This document shows, piece by piece, positions 32,602 through 43,162 of a stretch of DNA of 64,000 nt. Where the stretch lies: contig JAGFNK010000018.1 in the NCBI GenBank assembly GCA_025769875.1, forward strand, positions 1 through 64,000, in the 5' to 3' direction. The position numbers and the translations under genes were made by a program. A model generated the notes under the pieces. That model saw only the letters and a program-made list of their open reading frames with translations. It was not told the DNA's origin and did not search any database. This stretch comes from Russula earlei. Lineage: Eukaryota; Basidiomycota; Agaricomycetes; Russulales; Russulaceae. Every line of letters begins with the position of its first letter. Position 1 is the first letter of the stretch.

Positions 32602-32848
32602 TGTTGGACGTGCAGCCGCTAAGTGCCGCGCAAACGGACAATCTGGACCGTATGTGTAAATAATTCGAATTTTGTTATCGTTCGTTTTCCCTCAGTCTTT
32701 TACACACAAGACTGAGGTCAGTACTACACCTTCCTTTACATTCCTTTATAGCTAATACTGTACATAGCCCTTATTCCATAGGTTAGCATACTAACCTGAA
32801 TACAGTCTTTTACACACAAGACTGAGCCCTTATTCCATAGCTCCAACA
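32602..32848 (+). repeat. Copia H 3' LTR
   Basis: 247 bp, almost identical to 28463-28709. Confidence 0.93.
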
Positions 32849-32853
32849 GATCA

Positions 32854-34217
32854 GAGACCCCACTCCAGCTGTCCCCTCATCAGATGAAGATGAGAGTGAC
32901 TCAGATGATCCACGCGACCCCCTGAATGTGCACTCAGCCTCTGTGATTGAGCCACACTCCTACTCACAGTCCCAGAGATGCCCTGATGCTGATCTGTGGC
33001 ATAAGGCATGTGAAGAGGAGATGAAGGCCCACAGAGTCAATGGCACCTGGGAAATCGTCACATTGCCCCCTGGGAAGCGTGCCATTGGTTCCAGATGGTT
33101 TATGAAGGTGAAACACAATGCTGACGGCACCCTGGACCGCTACAAAGCCAGACTGGTTGCCAAAGGCTACTCCCAGCGCCCAGGCTTCGATTTCAAAGAG
33201 ACCTTTGCCCCCACTGTCAGATATTCCACCATCAGGATCATCTTGGCCTTGGCAGCTCTGGAAGACCTTGAACTTCGCTCTGTGGACATCTCTCATGCTT
33301 ATCTCAATGGTGAGCTGGAGGAGGAGATCTACATGAAGCAACCTGAAGGCTTTGAGATCGGTGGACCAGATCATGTCTGCAAGCTCAGGAAGTTGCTCTA
33401 TGGCCTCAAGCAAGCAGGGAGAGTTTGGAACAAGACTCTCCATGCTGTCCTCTTGTCTATGGGCTTCCAGCGTCTCCAATCGGACCATGGCCTCTATATT
33501 TACCTCAGGGATGGTGTGCGGATCATAATGCCTGTCTTTGTGGATGATATCACCCTAGCTGGCAAGGATGGCGCCAAAATCGACACTGTCATCTAAGAGC
33601 TGTCTTCCCACTTCAAGCTTCGAGATCTGGGCCCCACCACTCAACTCCTAGGCATGGAGATTCACAGAGATCGCTCCCAGCGTTGCCTCTCCCTCTCCCA
33701 AAGTCAGTTCATCACCAACCTTCTCCAGGAGCTTGGACTACATGATTGCAAGCCTGTATCAACTCCTCTCAACCCTGGACTTCGCCTTTCCACCTCCATG
33801 AGCCCTCAGATGGAGGCAGATGCTCTGGAGATGCGCCAATACCCCTACATCTGTGTTGTGGGCTCCCTGATGTATCTGGCACTCACTACCAGACCAGACA
33901 TCGCATTTGCTGCCGGAGTTCTTGCCAGATTCAACTCCAATCCTGGTCTACCCCATTGGCAAGCTGCAAAGCATGTGCTTCGTTATTTGAAGGGCACCAT
34001 TGATCTCAAACTTGTTTACAAGCCCTCTGATTCACCAGAACACTTCATCACATACTCAGATTCAGATCATGGAGGCAATCCTGACAATGGGAAGTCCACT
34101 GGAGACTATGTAGTCAAGATTGGCACTGGAGCGGTCTCCTGGAGCTCAAAGCTGCAGTCCCTAGCCGCCTTGTCCACCACTGAGGCAGAACACATTTCAG
34201 CTGTTGAAGCTGGAAAG
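32854..34217 (+). pseudogene. pol: Copia E RT and start of RNase H
   Basis: Resumes copia E after H. An acidic linker (SSDEDESDSDD) leads into RT: DADLWHKACEEEMKAH, GSRWFMKVKHN, YKARLVAKGYSQRPG and FVDDITLAGKD as the catalytic pair. An in-frame TAA at 33594-33596 follows. The frame then continues LGPTTQLLGMEIHRD, TRPDIAFAAGVLARF and RNase H ITYSDSDHGG, GAVSWSSKLQSLAALSTTEA. It is cut after SAVEAGK by copia G1 (duplication GAAAG, 34213-34217). Confidence 0.93.
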
Positions 34218-34602
34218 TGTTGCGCAGCATAGAGCGCAGCTAACAGGCCAAGCAACCCACCTTAGAGGTTGTGCTAATGCTCAAGTGATATTGGGGTGTA
34301 GAGCGATGTGTATACTCGTCTACATGTATGGTATTTATACCTCTATGACCCAGGGCTGTTCCTAAGTCCAAAAGAGGTGACTACAGGTGTCCACTATATC
34401 GCGCATTAAGTGATGCGTGATGTGGAAATGTTCTAGATGCAGCATAAGGCTGCATCTTGTGATAGATAGCGTAGTATGCGTAACCCTATTGCCATAAGCA
34501 CATATACTAAAGTTCTGTCTAACACGTAACATCTATGAGTGGATCTTGAACCTTGTATGAAGGTCTTCGCCTTCTTTGATCCGTTTGGGTTCCGGTTCAA
34601 CA
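34218..34602 (-). repeat. Copia G1 3' LTR
   Basis: 385 bp. The polypurine tract AGCAAGGGGGAG (minus strand, 34603-34614) adjoins it. Confidence 0.93.
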
Positions 34603-34651
34603 CTCCCCCTTGCTGGGTGCATCGGTAGATGCCGTGAGCATTTTCCCACAT

Positions 34652-35850
34652 TCAGGGGTAGAACGTTAGTCCTAGTTGCTCCCTGAATTTGAGGAACTTG
34701 ACGTGACCAAGGTTCTTGGTGAACATGTCAGCTGGGTTATTAGCCCCTTCAATAAAGAATAGCTCCACCTGTTTATTTTGTATGACTTCACGAATGAAGT
34801 GATAGCGCAAATCAATATGTTTGATGCGCTTTTCTTGTACAGGGTTGGAGGCTAAGAATATTGAGCCTTGATTATCACCAAACAGTGGGATGGGAGCAAG
34901 ATTGATGCCAAGTTTTGTTAGTAAGGATTTAATCCAGACTAACTGTCTGCTTGTATCAGAGAGTGACATGTACTCAGCTTTAGTGGAGGAGAGTGCGACT
35001 GTTTTCTGCACTCGTGAGTTCCACAAAAATATTGCTCCAGCCAGGTTCACCATATAGCCTGTGGTGGACTTCCGATTAGTTGGATCAGAAGCCCAGTCAG
35101 AGTCGGCATATGCCATCAAGCCGCCATTAGATGGTCCATCATAGACCAAGGCATAATTGGCGGTTCCCAAGAGGTATCGGCAGATATAGTATGCACGATT
35201 TAAATGATCCTCTGAGGGATTGGCAGCATGTTGCGACAACTTTGTGACAGCAAAGGCTATGTCTGGACGTGTTCCAAGCATTATGTATAGGAGTGATCCT
35301 ATAACCTGCTGGAATTTTGACCGCAAGGCTGGGTCAGCAGCGGAAGTGTTGGGAGAGGGGTGATAGCCCTCTGGTAGCGGAGTAGGAGCAGGGTTTGCGT
35401 TAAGCAAGTCGAAACGCTGCAGCACTTTCTGTAAATATTCAGTCTGGTCCAGATGTATCCGGCCGGACTTGTGTTGAATGCGCATGCGTAGAAATTCTTG
35501 GGCATCGCCCAGATCTCGACATTCCTAGAGCTTCATGAAGCGCTCCTTAGTTTTATTGATTTGTTTTTTGTCTGCTCCAAAGAAGAGCACATCATCAACA
35601 TAGACGATGGCTATGATGCTCCTGTCTTTACTAACAAAGAGCCCAGAGTCAGACATAAGGCAAATAAGGCCAAGCGAGGCCATGGACTTGTCAAGGGCTT
35701 TCCACCAAGCAAGTGCCGCTTGCTTGAGTCCATATATTGTGCGTTTAAGGCACATGACTTTATGCTCTTGGCCTTTTATTTTGAAGCCCTCAGGCTGCTC
35801 TATATAGAGCTCTTCATTGAGCTCACCATAGAGAAAGGCAGTCTTGACTG
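34652..35850 (-). pseudogene. pol: Copia G1 RT (second part) and RNase H
   Basis: Follows a frameshift near 35850. TIYGLKQAALAWWKALDKSM and the catalytic IVYVDDVLFFGADKK belong to RT. A TAG at 35525-35527 replaces the Trp codon seen in copy G2 (MKLWECRD), a single G-to-A change. The frame then runs to the end: LGTRPDIAFAVTKLSQHA, ADSDWASDPTNRKSTTGYM, SRVQKTVALSST, FGDNQGSIFLASNPVQEKR and ADMFTKNLGHVK. The stop at 34652 comes 37 bp before the polypurine tract. Compare 52036-53076 in G2. Confidence 0.93.
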
Positions 35851-36875
35851 TCTAGTCCACTAATGTGCCAGTTTTTGAGCGCTGCGAGTGCAATCATCAG
35901 GCGGACTGTCTCAAACAGTACCATGGGTGAGAATATTTCGTCATAGTCAATGCCTTCTACTTGGGAGAAGCCTTTGGCGACTAGTCTGGTTTTTTTACAA
36001 CCATCAGACTTAAGGTCAAATACCCATCTATTTTTGATTATTTTGCGATCCTTGGGAGGATTGACTAGTTCGAAGACTTTGCGTCTGCGGAGGGATCCCA
36101 ACTCCTCGCAACAAGCATCTTTCCACTCCTTTTGGAGTTCACTTGGCATTCGCAGAATGTCCCTAAAGGTCCATTCGCGAATCTTTGCAGTATCAGGTGC
36201 TTCCAAACTTAGTGGAACTGCTTGGGCAAGCAGATAGTTCAGAAATTTGACTCCCCCTTCCCTTGCAAGACGTAGAATGTCTTCTACCTCATCCTCAGAG
36301 GCTTGCGGCAGTTGATCGTCAAGGACGACAGGAGGGTAAGGGCCTGGTGCGGCCAATCCTGACATACTACCCTCACCGGAGCTACCAGGTTGGTTTTCTG
36401 TCATTGTTCTCCATGTGCATGTGCGCCGAACATCTTTTTCCACTTCTGTGGGGTGTCTGCATTCACCATAGACGTTGCCAGGATGGGTAGGTACTTTCCT
36501 CAACCACTGAGACCTTCGAAGAGGTACAGGTTCTTCAACGGGAGGAGGGGATGGTGTAGGAGGGATGGGTGTTTGCTCGTGTTCCTCTTCTTCTGGCGCC
36601 TGTATAGGCTGCTCATCGTCCTCACTTTTAATTGTAGGGAATGGGTCGTCAACACCAGGAATGGTGTCTTCAACAGGTTGTTGTGGTAGTTCCTCACGCA
36701 GTTCATTAATCCGCATGGTACCTTTAGTGCACGCTTTGTCGCATTTGGGGTACAGGGTCTCATCGTAGAGGGCGGTAGCATTTGTGTAAAGCGTATTATT
36801 TGGGAGCCTTATGAAGAGTGAGGCTTTGATCCCCTCAGTGCGACCAAGGTAGATCATTAGCTCGCTTTTAGGCAA
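35850..36875 (-). pseudogene. pol: Copia G1 integrase tail, linker and first part of RT
   Basis: [13 protein letters not shown] start ([19 protein letters not shown]) closes integrase. An acidic Pro/Glu linker and [10 protein letters not shown] follow. RT starts [27 protein letters not shown] and [20 protein letters not shown]. The frame is lost at NWHISGLD, where G2 reads on to [11 protein letters not shown]. The block is separated from the integrase core by the TGA at 36888-36890, which G2 shares. Confidence 0.92.
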
Positions 36876-36887
36876 AAGCTTATTGAC

Positions 36888-37691
36888 TCAACACTTTTCT
36901 GGTATGTGCACATATGCACCGCAACCAAATACTCTGAGGTGTGAGATATCAGGGACCTCGTTCTTTAGGACTTCATAGGGTGTATGCCATTGAAGGCATC
37001 TGGCAGGTGTCCTATTGTAACAGTGTGTCCCATGATTCACTGCAAATTCCCACCAGGAGGGAGGTAGACAAGCTTCAAGGCGCATCGCCTGAGCTTTGTC
37101 CATTACAGTGCGCATAAAGCGCTCTGCGCGTCCATTCTGTTGTGGAGTGTATGGGGCACTTTGCAGGATTTTAATTCCTTCGTCCTTTAGGACGTTGTCA
37201 AAGGCCTCGGATTTGTACTCTCCACCAGCATCAGACATCCACTCTTTGATTCCTGCTTTGTATTGGTTCTTGACCATAGCAAGGAATTGTTTGATGGCCA
37301 TTATGGTCGACTTTTTATTTTTTAGGAGTGTGATCCATGCATAGGAGGAATAATCGTCAATGAAGCTGACGAAATATTCGTACTTATGATACAACTTCAC
37401 AGGGAAACTCTTAAGGTCCAAGTGAATACGCTCGAACGGTGCGGAAGCACGAGTTTCAGAAGGGGGGTGTGCAGATGCAGGCATCTTGCCTTGTGTGCAG
37501 CCAGGACATACCGGCTGTTCCTAAGGGATTTTCAGGTCTTCAGGGAGACCCTTGGTATGTGTCTTTGCACATGTTACGACATCCTTAGATGGGTGGCCAA
37601 GGCGTTGGTGAATGACATCATAATCTACCGTGTAGATAAGAGAATGTGCTTGCGCGCTTTCAATTGAGGCGTCTAACCAATACGTGGTTTG
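36888..37691 (-). pseudogene. pol: Copia G1 pre-integrase and integrase core
   Basis: Resumes after solo LTR K with TYWLDASIESAQ, the LGHPSKDVV box and the zinc-binding CPGCTQGKM. An in-frame stop lies between LKIP and QPVCPGC (near 37520). The DDE core is complete: IHLDLKSFP, MSDAGGEYKS and QNGRAERFMRT. YFVSFIDDYSSYAW, absent from G2, is present here. It ends VHIPEKC then TGA at 36888-36890. Confidence 0.92.
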
Positions 37692-38287
37692 TGTTGTAAT
37701 TTACCCCCTTATCAGTTCGTCCATAATCCCTCTCATTATTATTCTTTTCTGTCCCCGTGGTTACCATCTCACCCCTTGATGGTGATCCCTTATTGTGTTT
37801 CACTTATTGTGTTTCACTTATTGTGTTTCACCTATTGTCGAGTTACTTTTGCTATTGGTCTACCTTTATCTATTGTTCTGCTTATATTATTGTACAGCCT
37901 CACTACATACAGTATTTAAGTGCCTGTAAAAGCTGGGGAATGCCCCAAGCTTAGCTTTGTCCCATTTCCTGTTGCATCCCTTGCCCTGTACTCTCTCTCA
38001 ATCACAACTTGCTTGTGCTGGCCTATACTCTGCTTGACCTGAGCACACCTCAAGGAACCCTTGTGTTCCTCTTCCTCTTCTGCCTCTCTCTCATCATCCT
38101 CCTCTTCTGTGAAACCAGAAGATCGACTCTGTCTGTGGACTGAGTCATTGTCTGACTCAGCCTTGAGACACTAAACCCCTGAACCGGTCTCCTTGAGCCA
38201 GCCCCCACTGAACCCTTGAACCAAGTCACAGGGACTTGGCCCCACTGGACCCTGAGCTAACGCTCTCACGGCTGCGATGCCGTAACA
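37692..38287 (+). repeat. Solo LTR, family K, inside copia G1
   Basis: 596 bp starting TGTTGTAATTTACC and ending ATGCCGTAACA, with exact GTTTG duplications (37687-37691, 38288-38292). It has a TATTTAAG box near 37913 and a GGGGAATGCCCC-type hairpin about 20-35 nt after it. No second copy is in the window; orientation comes from the TATA box. Confidence 0.87.
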
Positions 38288-39190
38288 GTTTGACCCAGAT
38301 ATAAGGGATAAGAGGACAGGATTATATGTCCGTCCTCTCTTAGGGAAATATGTCTATTATTCCCTAGTGCATGCATCCCTTGTTGTAAAAACTCCCCCAT
38401 AGATAATATCCGAGTGTTAATCTTCAGAATATAGAGAACAGGAGAAATGCACATGACAACCATTTTAGAGTTGACAGTGTGCCGAAGCAACACAGCACCT
38501 TTGCCTTCCACATGTATTGTGTTATCGGCAGTTTTAACAGGGGATCTTTCGTGCGGCAAAGCCAGCGTATACTCTATAAAGTCATTTATTTTGAAGGTGA
38601 AGTGTGCTGATGCGCCAGAGTCTAGGAGCCATAAGGTTCCCATTTTACTCAAGTCGTGCTTTCCTCTACATCTCGAACAATTTGTGTTACATTCACTATG
38701 CAGGGAACTACTTCCTGTGCTAATTTGTACATTGTGCGATACAAGCAAACACTTTTTAGACATATCTAGCCCGCTTAGGGGCTGGGGAGATGCTAAAAGG
38801 TTCTTTAGTGAGTGAAAGGAGAGAGGGAGGTGCATGCACGCTTCATTATCTTTGGGGTCGCTGCCCCAATCAAGCGCTTCATCTGACGGAGTCGGAGCAC
38901 GCTCAGGGGTGGCAGCACCTTCTGGAATACCGTCATATATGTCGAATAAATCCGACGTATTTGTTTGCGCAAAGTTGCCATTGTCCTGGTCCATAGGCTC
39001 AGGGATGGGTGACGGTAATTTGACTGCACTTGTTGAGGCAGCAGATCAAGTCAAGATCCGCTGCTTGAGGGTCTTGACTGTCTGTATAGTGGAAGTTACC
39101 CCAAGATCGTCAGCAAGATCAAGTGCTTTGTTTAAGGCCTTGTAAGGGCTGTGAGTGCATTTGCAAGGGTCAGTCGCAGTTGGGACTGGT
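38288..39190 (-). pseudogene. Copia G1 gag tail and protease
   Basis: In the frame after the shift near 39190: SPYKALNKALDLADDLGVT, then a TGA (39046-39048) where G2 has Gln. PMDQDNGNFAQTN, a Cys-rich CNTNCSRCRGKH (a possible decayed knuckle) and the protease site LWLLDSGASAHFTF follow. The frame runs to LGQT, where solo LTR K interrupts. The protease Asp-Ser-Gly is intact. Confidence 0.88.
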
Positions 39191-40108
39191 ACGTTGTTGG
39201 ATCCCCGAAGGACCCAGATGGGTGATAGTGGTAATCGTTGGGAGTGGGAGTGCAGCAACATCCGCAATGTGGGAGTGTCCGGGACCATGGCTGTGATTGG
39301 CCTTCTCCTTGCCTTTTCCTTTTCCTTTGCCACCGCACTTACCATGCTGGCGCTTGTCCTTATCTTCATCGCGCTTGGGCTTATTGCCTTGCTGCTGGGA
39401 AGAGAAGGAGGGGTCACCATGCTTGCGCTTGACAGCAGAGAGCTTCTGAGTGCTGTGCTTTTTGTTTGTGCCACGATTGACCTCAGTTTGATATTGAGAG
39501 ACAATAGCCTCTCGGACATCCTTCGGACTAAGATCGGCTAGATCATAGTTCTGAGTGACAATGTGGACAAGCATTTCCCATTTCTGGGGAATGGCTGCAA
39601 GCATGATGAGCGCCTGTAAGGCATCAGGAATGATAAGGGAGGATGTGGTGAGGCGCTGGAATGCAGCATGTATCCGATCCATTTGTGGGCCAGGATGTTG
39701 GCTTGGGTTAATGCGAATGGAAATGGCTTCTTTGAAGTCCTTATAGATGCTGGTGGTCGTCGCCATGCCATAAAGGGTGTCTAGGTGATTCCAGATAGTC
39801 TCAGCATTATCCAAAGACGTAAGATCTTGTTGGATCGCGATGCTCGATCTAAGGACCATATGACCAACTGCCATGTCATTTCCTTTGTTCCATTCATTCA
39901 GGGCTACGACAGCGGCAGCCTGGGCAGCAATCTCTTCAGCAAGAGGTGCCTGAGGAAGTCCAGGAAGTGTTGGCATGTCAAAAGTGCCATTGCAATAACC
40001 CCACAGTCCAACAGACATGAAGTAGGCTTTCATAGCCTTTGACCAAATACCATAGTTCGCACCATCAAGGATGGGGACAACAGGGGCAGAGGGTTGAGAT
40101 GACAACAT
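39190..40108 (-). pseudogene. gag: Copia G1 gag
   Basis: ATG at 40108 starts MLSSQPSAPVVPILDG. It has the copia Gag core GIWSKAMKAYFMSVGLWGY, VLRSSIAIQQDLTSLD, TIWNHLDTLYG and FKEAISIRINPSQHPGP. A Lys/Gly-rich basic tail (KGKGKGKEKANHSHG) follows in place of a clear zinc knuckle. A frameshift near 39190 leads to the downstream protease frame. The G2 copy at 47336 is highly similar. Confidence 0.92.
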
Positions 40109-40262
40109 TGTAGCTGTTAGAAAGAGGCTTAGAGGTCGTCAGTAAGAGTATTGTATTCAAACAAGCCGACATAGTCTCCCCATAGGGTAGACTAGCTCGC
40201 CGCAGCATGCAGGCTTCAGGGATGCTTCACCATCGTTGCAGCCAATGAAGGCGCATGGCTTG

Positions 40263-40276
40263 CAGGGCCCATAACC
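40263..40276 (-). promoter_or_regulatory. Copia G1 primer binding site
   Basis: Minus strand GGTTATGGGCCCTG beside the 5' LTR; half initiator tRNA-Met type. Confidence 0.82.
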
Positions 40277-40661
40277 TGTTGCGCAGCATAGAGCGCAGCT
40301 AACAGGCCAAGCAACCCACCTTAGAGGTTGTGCTAATGCTCAAGTGATATTGGGGTGTAGAGCAATGTGTATACTCATCTACAAGTATGGTATTTATACC
40401 TCTATGACCCAGGGCTGTTCCTAAGTCCAAAAGAAGTGACTACAGGTGTCCACTATATCGCGCATTAAGTGACGCATGATGTGGAAACGTTCTAGACGCA
40501 GCATAAGGCTGCATCTTGTGATAGATAGCATAGTATGCGTAACCCTATTGCCATAAGCGCATATACTAAAGTTCTGTCTAACATGTAACATCTATAAGCG
40601 GATCTTGAACCTTGTATGAAGGTCTTCACCTTCTTTGATCCATTCGGGTTCCGGTTCAACA
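40277..40661 (-). repeat. Copia G1 5' LTR
   Basis: 385 bp, the partner of 34218-34602. Confidence 0.93.
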
Positions 40662-40963
40662 GAAAGGAGATCCTCTGGTGGCGCCAATTTATGGGGGAGC
40701 TTGGATACAAGATCTCTGGACCATCACTGCTCAGGATGGACAACCAGTCAGCCATTGCAGTAAGCAAGAACCCTGAGCACCATGGGAAGATGAAGCATCT
40801 TTCCCTTCGCCTTTTTTGGTTGAGGGATGCAGTTCAGGATGGCCTGATTGCACCCACATTTGTGACAACACAGGATATGGCTGCAGACATTCTCACCAAG
40901 GCCTTAGATCGGATAAAGGTACTTAAGTGCATTGGTATGCTTGGATTATCATATGGCTAAGTG
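40662..40963 (+). pseudogene. pol: Copia E RNase H C-terminal part
   Basis: Resumes the copia E frame straight after G1: GAAAG then EILWWRQFMGELG, LLRMDNQSAIAVSKNP, HLSLRLFWLRDAV and MAADILTKALDRIKV, ending GLSYG-stop at 40958-40963. DNQSAI and the LTKAL block are the usual C-terminal markers. The polypurine tract ACATGGGGGAG (40981-40991) and the 3' LTR follow. Confidence 0.93.
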
Positions 40964-40991
40964 ACCAGAGCCTTGTACTGACATGGGGGAG

Positions 40992-41261
40992 TGTCATTGT
41001 GATTTATTACTGATGCACTGTAGATATCACTCTGGGTGTCAGCACAATGCTCCAGACAGTAGTTCCATTGTTTGGATTGACTTATGGCTTAGTCAGGTCA
41101 ATATTACAGGCAGAGGAGCAGTAGTATACCTTAGTCTCAATTGCTTCTCTGTAGGTGTGTAGAAGTTTGACTCCTCATAACAATACTAGTCTCAATTGCT
41201 CCTCTCCAGTTCCCTTTGAGTCCTGTGGACATAAGGGTGCTAATAGGTCGCTTATTTAACA
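40992..41261 (+). repeat. Copia E 3' LTR
   Basis: 270 bp, the partner of 13782-14052. Confidence 0.93.
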
Positions 41262-41266
41262 CATTA

Positions 41267-41649
41267 CTGATCATTGTGGAGCGATGACATCATTATGATG
41301 TCACTGTGGAGCACTTGATGAGCAGATGAGGTCATTGTGGAGTCGCTCAGTCAGCCATGATGTCATTGGAGCTAAATGACGTCATATGAGTTATGCAATG
41401 AGTTGTAGGAGTTCATGCTGCTGTTTTGGGTTCTTGGTGGCTGAGTGGCCATGCAGCTGCCACGCAATGATTACCCAGTTAGAAAATGGGTGCCTGGTCA
41501 TGTCACAGTGCCTTTTGCAATAGCAATATCTTGCACCACAGGAAGAGTAGCCCAAGAAATGGAAGTGTGTTGATGATGCAAAGTGAGAGAAGTCTTTCTT
41601 GAGTGAAATAGGATAATATATGGTCAGGACTTGGCCTTGGTTCGTAACA
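41267..41649 (+). repeat. Solo LTR D2, segment 3
   Basis: Continues from 13781 and ends TTCGTAACA. It is followed by CTCAC (41650-41654), identical to 6354-6358. This closes the outermost solo LTR of the nest. Confidence 0.85.
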
Positions 41650-41654
41650 CTCAC

Positions 41655-41925
41655 AATCAGGAAGCTGTAGAGGAGGAAGCATTGCTGAACATCCCTGCCA
41701 CCAGTGCACCATGCATTGACTCTTCTGTGTCATTTTATACAGCCCATTTGCAATCTTCTTTGCTTGCTGCACCATCTCTGGTCATCTTGATCGATCCTTG
41801 AGCTCTCATTCATCACTACAACAACAACAACAACCTCCACTGTCTCTTCTAGACCTTCCATTCCCTGGCCCATCATCTTTATCCCCTCCACTATCACTTA
41901 CCAGGAGCCTATCAACCACATGCCT
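41655..41925. other. Unclassified sequence U, continued
   Basis: Directly continues 6358 in the pre-insertion sequence. One frame reads NQEAVEEEALLNIPATSAPC then a CAA trinucleotide run (41820-41832); no family recognised. Confidence 0.35.
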
Positions 41926-42416
41926 TGTCACAAATACTGGTACATCGGACCAGACCAGCAACCGGGAAAGCCTACCTGGACGTATCTCAAGTTTCCCGCA
42001 TGTTTAATGACTCACTTAGCCTCACATGTACCAGCTGTTTCCTGCTTGTTCCAGTACAATCACCTCATTGTTACCTTGCCGATACTATTTGATATAGTAT
42101 TCTACATGTATATAAGACTGCCATTTGATAAGAACAAGCCCTAAGCTTGTTCTCCTGTGAATCTCACTGGATTTCAAACTTCAGGACTTGTAGGCTTGCA
42201 AGACATCAAGCAATTCATCTGAAACCTCCATCACTCATAAGTCTTCTTGACACAAAGACTTATTCATGATTTTCCCTCTCTGTGGAACACATCTGCCTTG
42301 GCAGTATTGTCTCCGAGACCCCTGAACTCCGCAAAGACTTAGTGTCTCACTTGACTCTCTACATTCATCTTGTGCATGAACTGATCTGTCAGCAACACCA
42401 CCCCCAGTTGGTGACA
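41926..42416 (+). repeat. Solo LTR of gypsy family C
   Basis: 491 bp, TGTCACAAATAC...GGTGACA, with exact TGCCT duplications (41921-41925, 42417-42421). It is similar to the LTRs at 54793 and 62325, including the GAACAAGC/GCTTGTTC hairpin. Confidence 0.92.
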
Positions 42417-42421
42417 TGCCT

Positions 42422-43162
42422 CTCAATCAGGACCCAGACCAGGGCCAGTGCAATGTTGAAGCAATTTGGAAATTGGACCCAAGAGACATTTCACACCTTG
42501 TTTAGAATGCCAATTTCCGAACTCACCATCTGTAGGCCACAGCAAGCAACATGTGTCAAACACATTTCTCTCAAGCACCTTGCCCACTCCCATCCCTCCC
42601 CCTCCCAACACAATTCTGAGCACAGGCCAGTATTGCCCGATTTTCAGCCAGAGGCCTTTGATATCACTTTCCCTGCTGTTGACACCCCATGCTCCAGCCC
42701 TCATGTCTCACATGTTCAGCATAACTATCTGTCTGTTCAATCATTCTATGCCTCTCTTGAGAAATTCCTTGCATCTTATCTTCACAGAAACAAATTGAAT
42801 AGACACAGCCAATTCAGATCAGCACCAACTCTGCTGTTGACAAGTGAGTGTGATCCACCCAAGCCAGTGGACTTGCCTTTAGCTGAGGTGCAAGTCATAC
42901 TGCCCACGCCACCATCCATTCTCCCACACCAGGAGTGACCACTTCCTCCTTTACCCCAAGAAGGCTATGAATTTGTTGACCCCTCCACATTGACTGAGTC
43001 ACTTGTCATCTCACCAGACTGCAACCCTCAATACTCTTCTACCCCCCCCCCCCCCCTTCTCCTTGGTTATCCTGAAACATCCATGATCTTGAGATTGCCC
43101 TTGCCAAGAGGGTGTCAGGGGCATCATCTGCTGCCTCCTCACAATCTGCCTATGGTTCAGAT
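42422..43162. other. Unclassified sequence U with a 172-codon open stretch
   Basis: A plus-strand frame to 42938 reads MLKQFGNWTQETFHTLFRMP, PTPIPPPP-type Pro runs and NYLSVQSFYASLEKFLA. It has no start of its own (it opens within the solo LTR) and no domain I recognise. A run of 14 C lies near 43044-43057. Likely a remnant of an old element or gene. Confidence 0.35.

Larger units (their letters stand above)
28463..32848 (+). mobile_element. Copia element H, short and degenerate inside
   Basis: LTRs of 247 bp (28463-28709, 32602-32848) and exact GATCA duplications (28458-28462, 32849-32853). The LTRs differ by only about three bases by eye, yet the 3.9-kb interior has lost most integrase and RT. 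It has a distinct primer site and gag. It is a candidate non-autonomous lineage. Confidence 0.93.
34218..40661 (-). mobile_element. Copia element G1, minus strand
   Basis: 385-bp LTRs (34218-34602, 40277-40661) and exact GAAAG duplications (34213-34217, 40662-40666). Full gene order gag, protease, integrase, RT, RNase H with several breaks and a nested solo LTR K. By eye about 16 of 385 LTR positions differ, mostly transitions. Confidence 0.95.
13782..41261 (+). mobile_element. Copia element E, plus strand, split by four insertions
   Basis: LTRs of 271 and 270 bp (13782-14052, 40992-41261) with an exact CATTA duplication (13777-13781, 41262-41266) bound the element. Removing the fold-back (14076-25127), hAT J2, copia H and copia G1 leaves a Ty1/copia element in the order protease, integrase, RT, RNase H. 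Gag is absent: only about 24 bp separate the primer site from the fold-back, and after it the frame resumes just upstream of protease. By eye the LTRs differ at about seven positions. Confidence 0.93.

Noticed and set aside
39155..39541. Hydrophobic plus-strand frame resembling membrane segments
   Set aside because: Antisense of the Lys/Gly-rich gag tail of G1; the hydrophobicity comes from complementing Lys and Gln codons.
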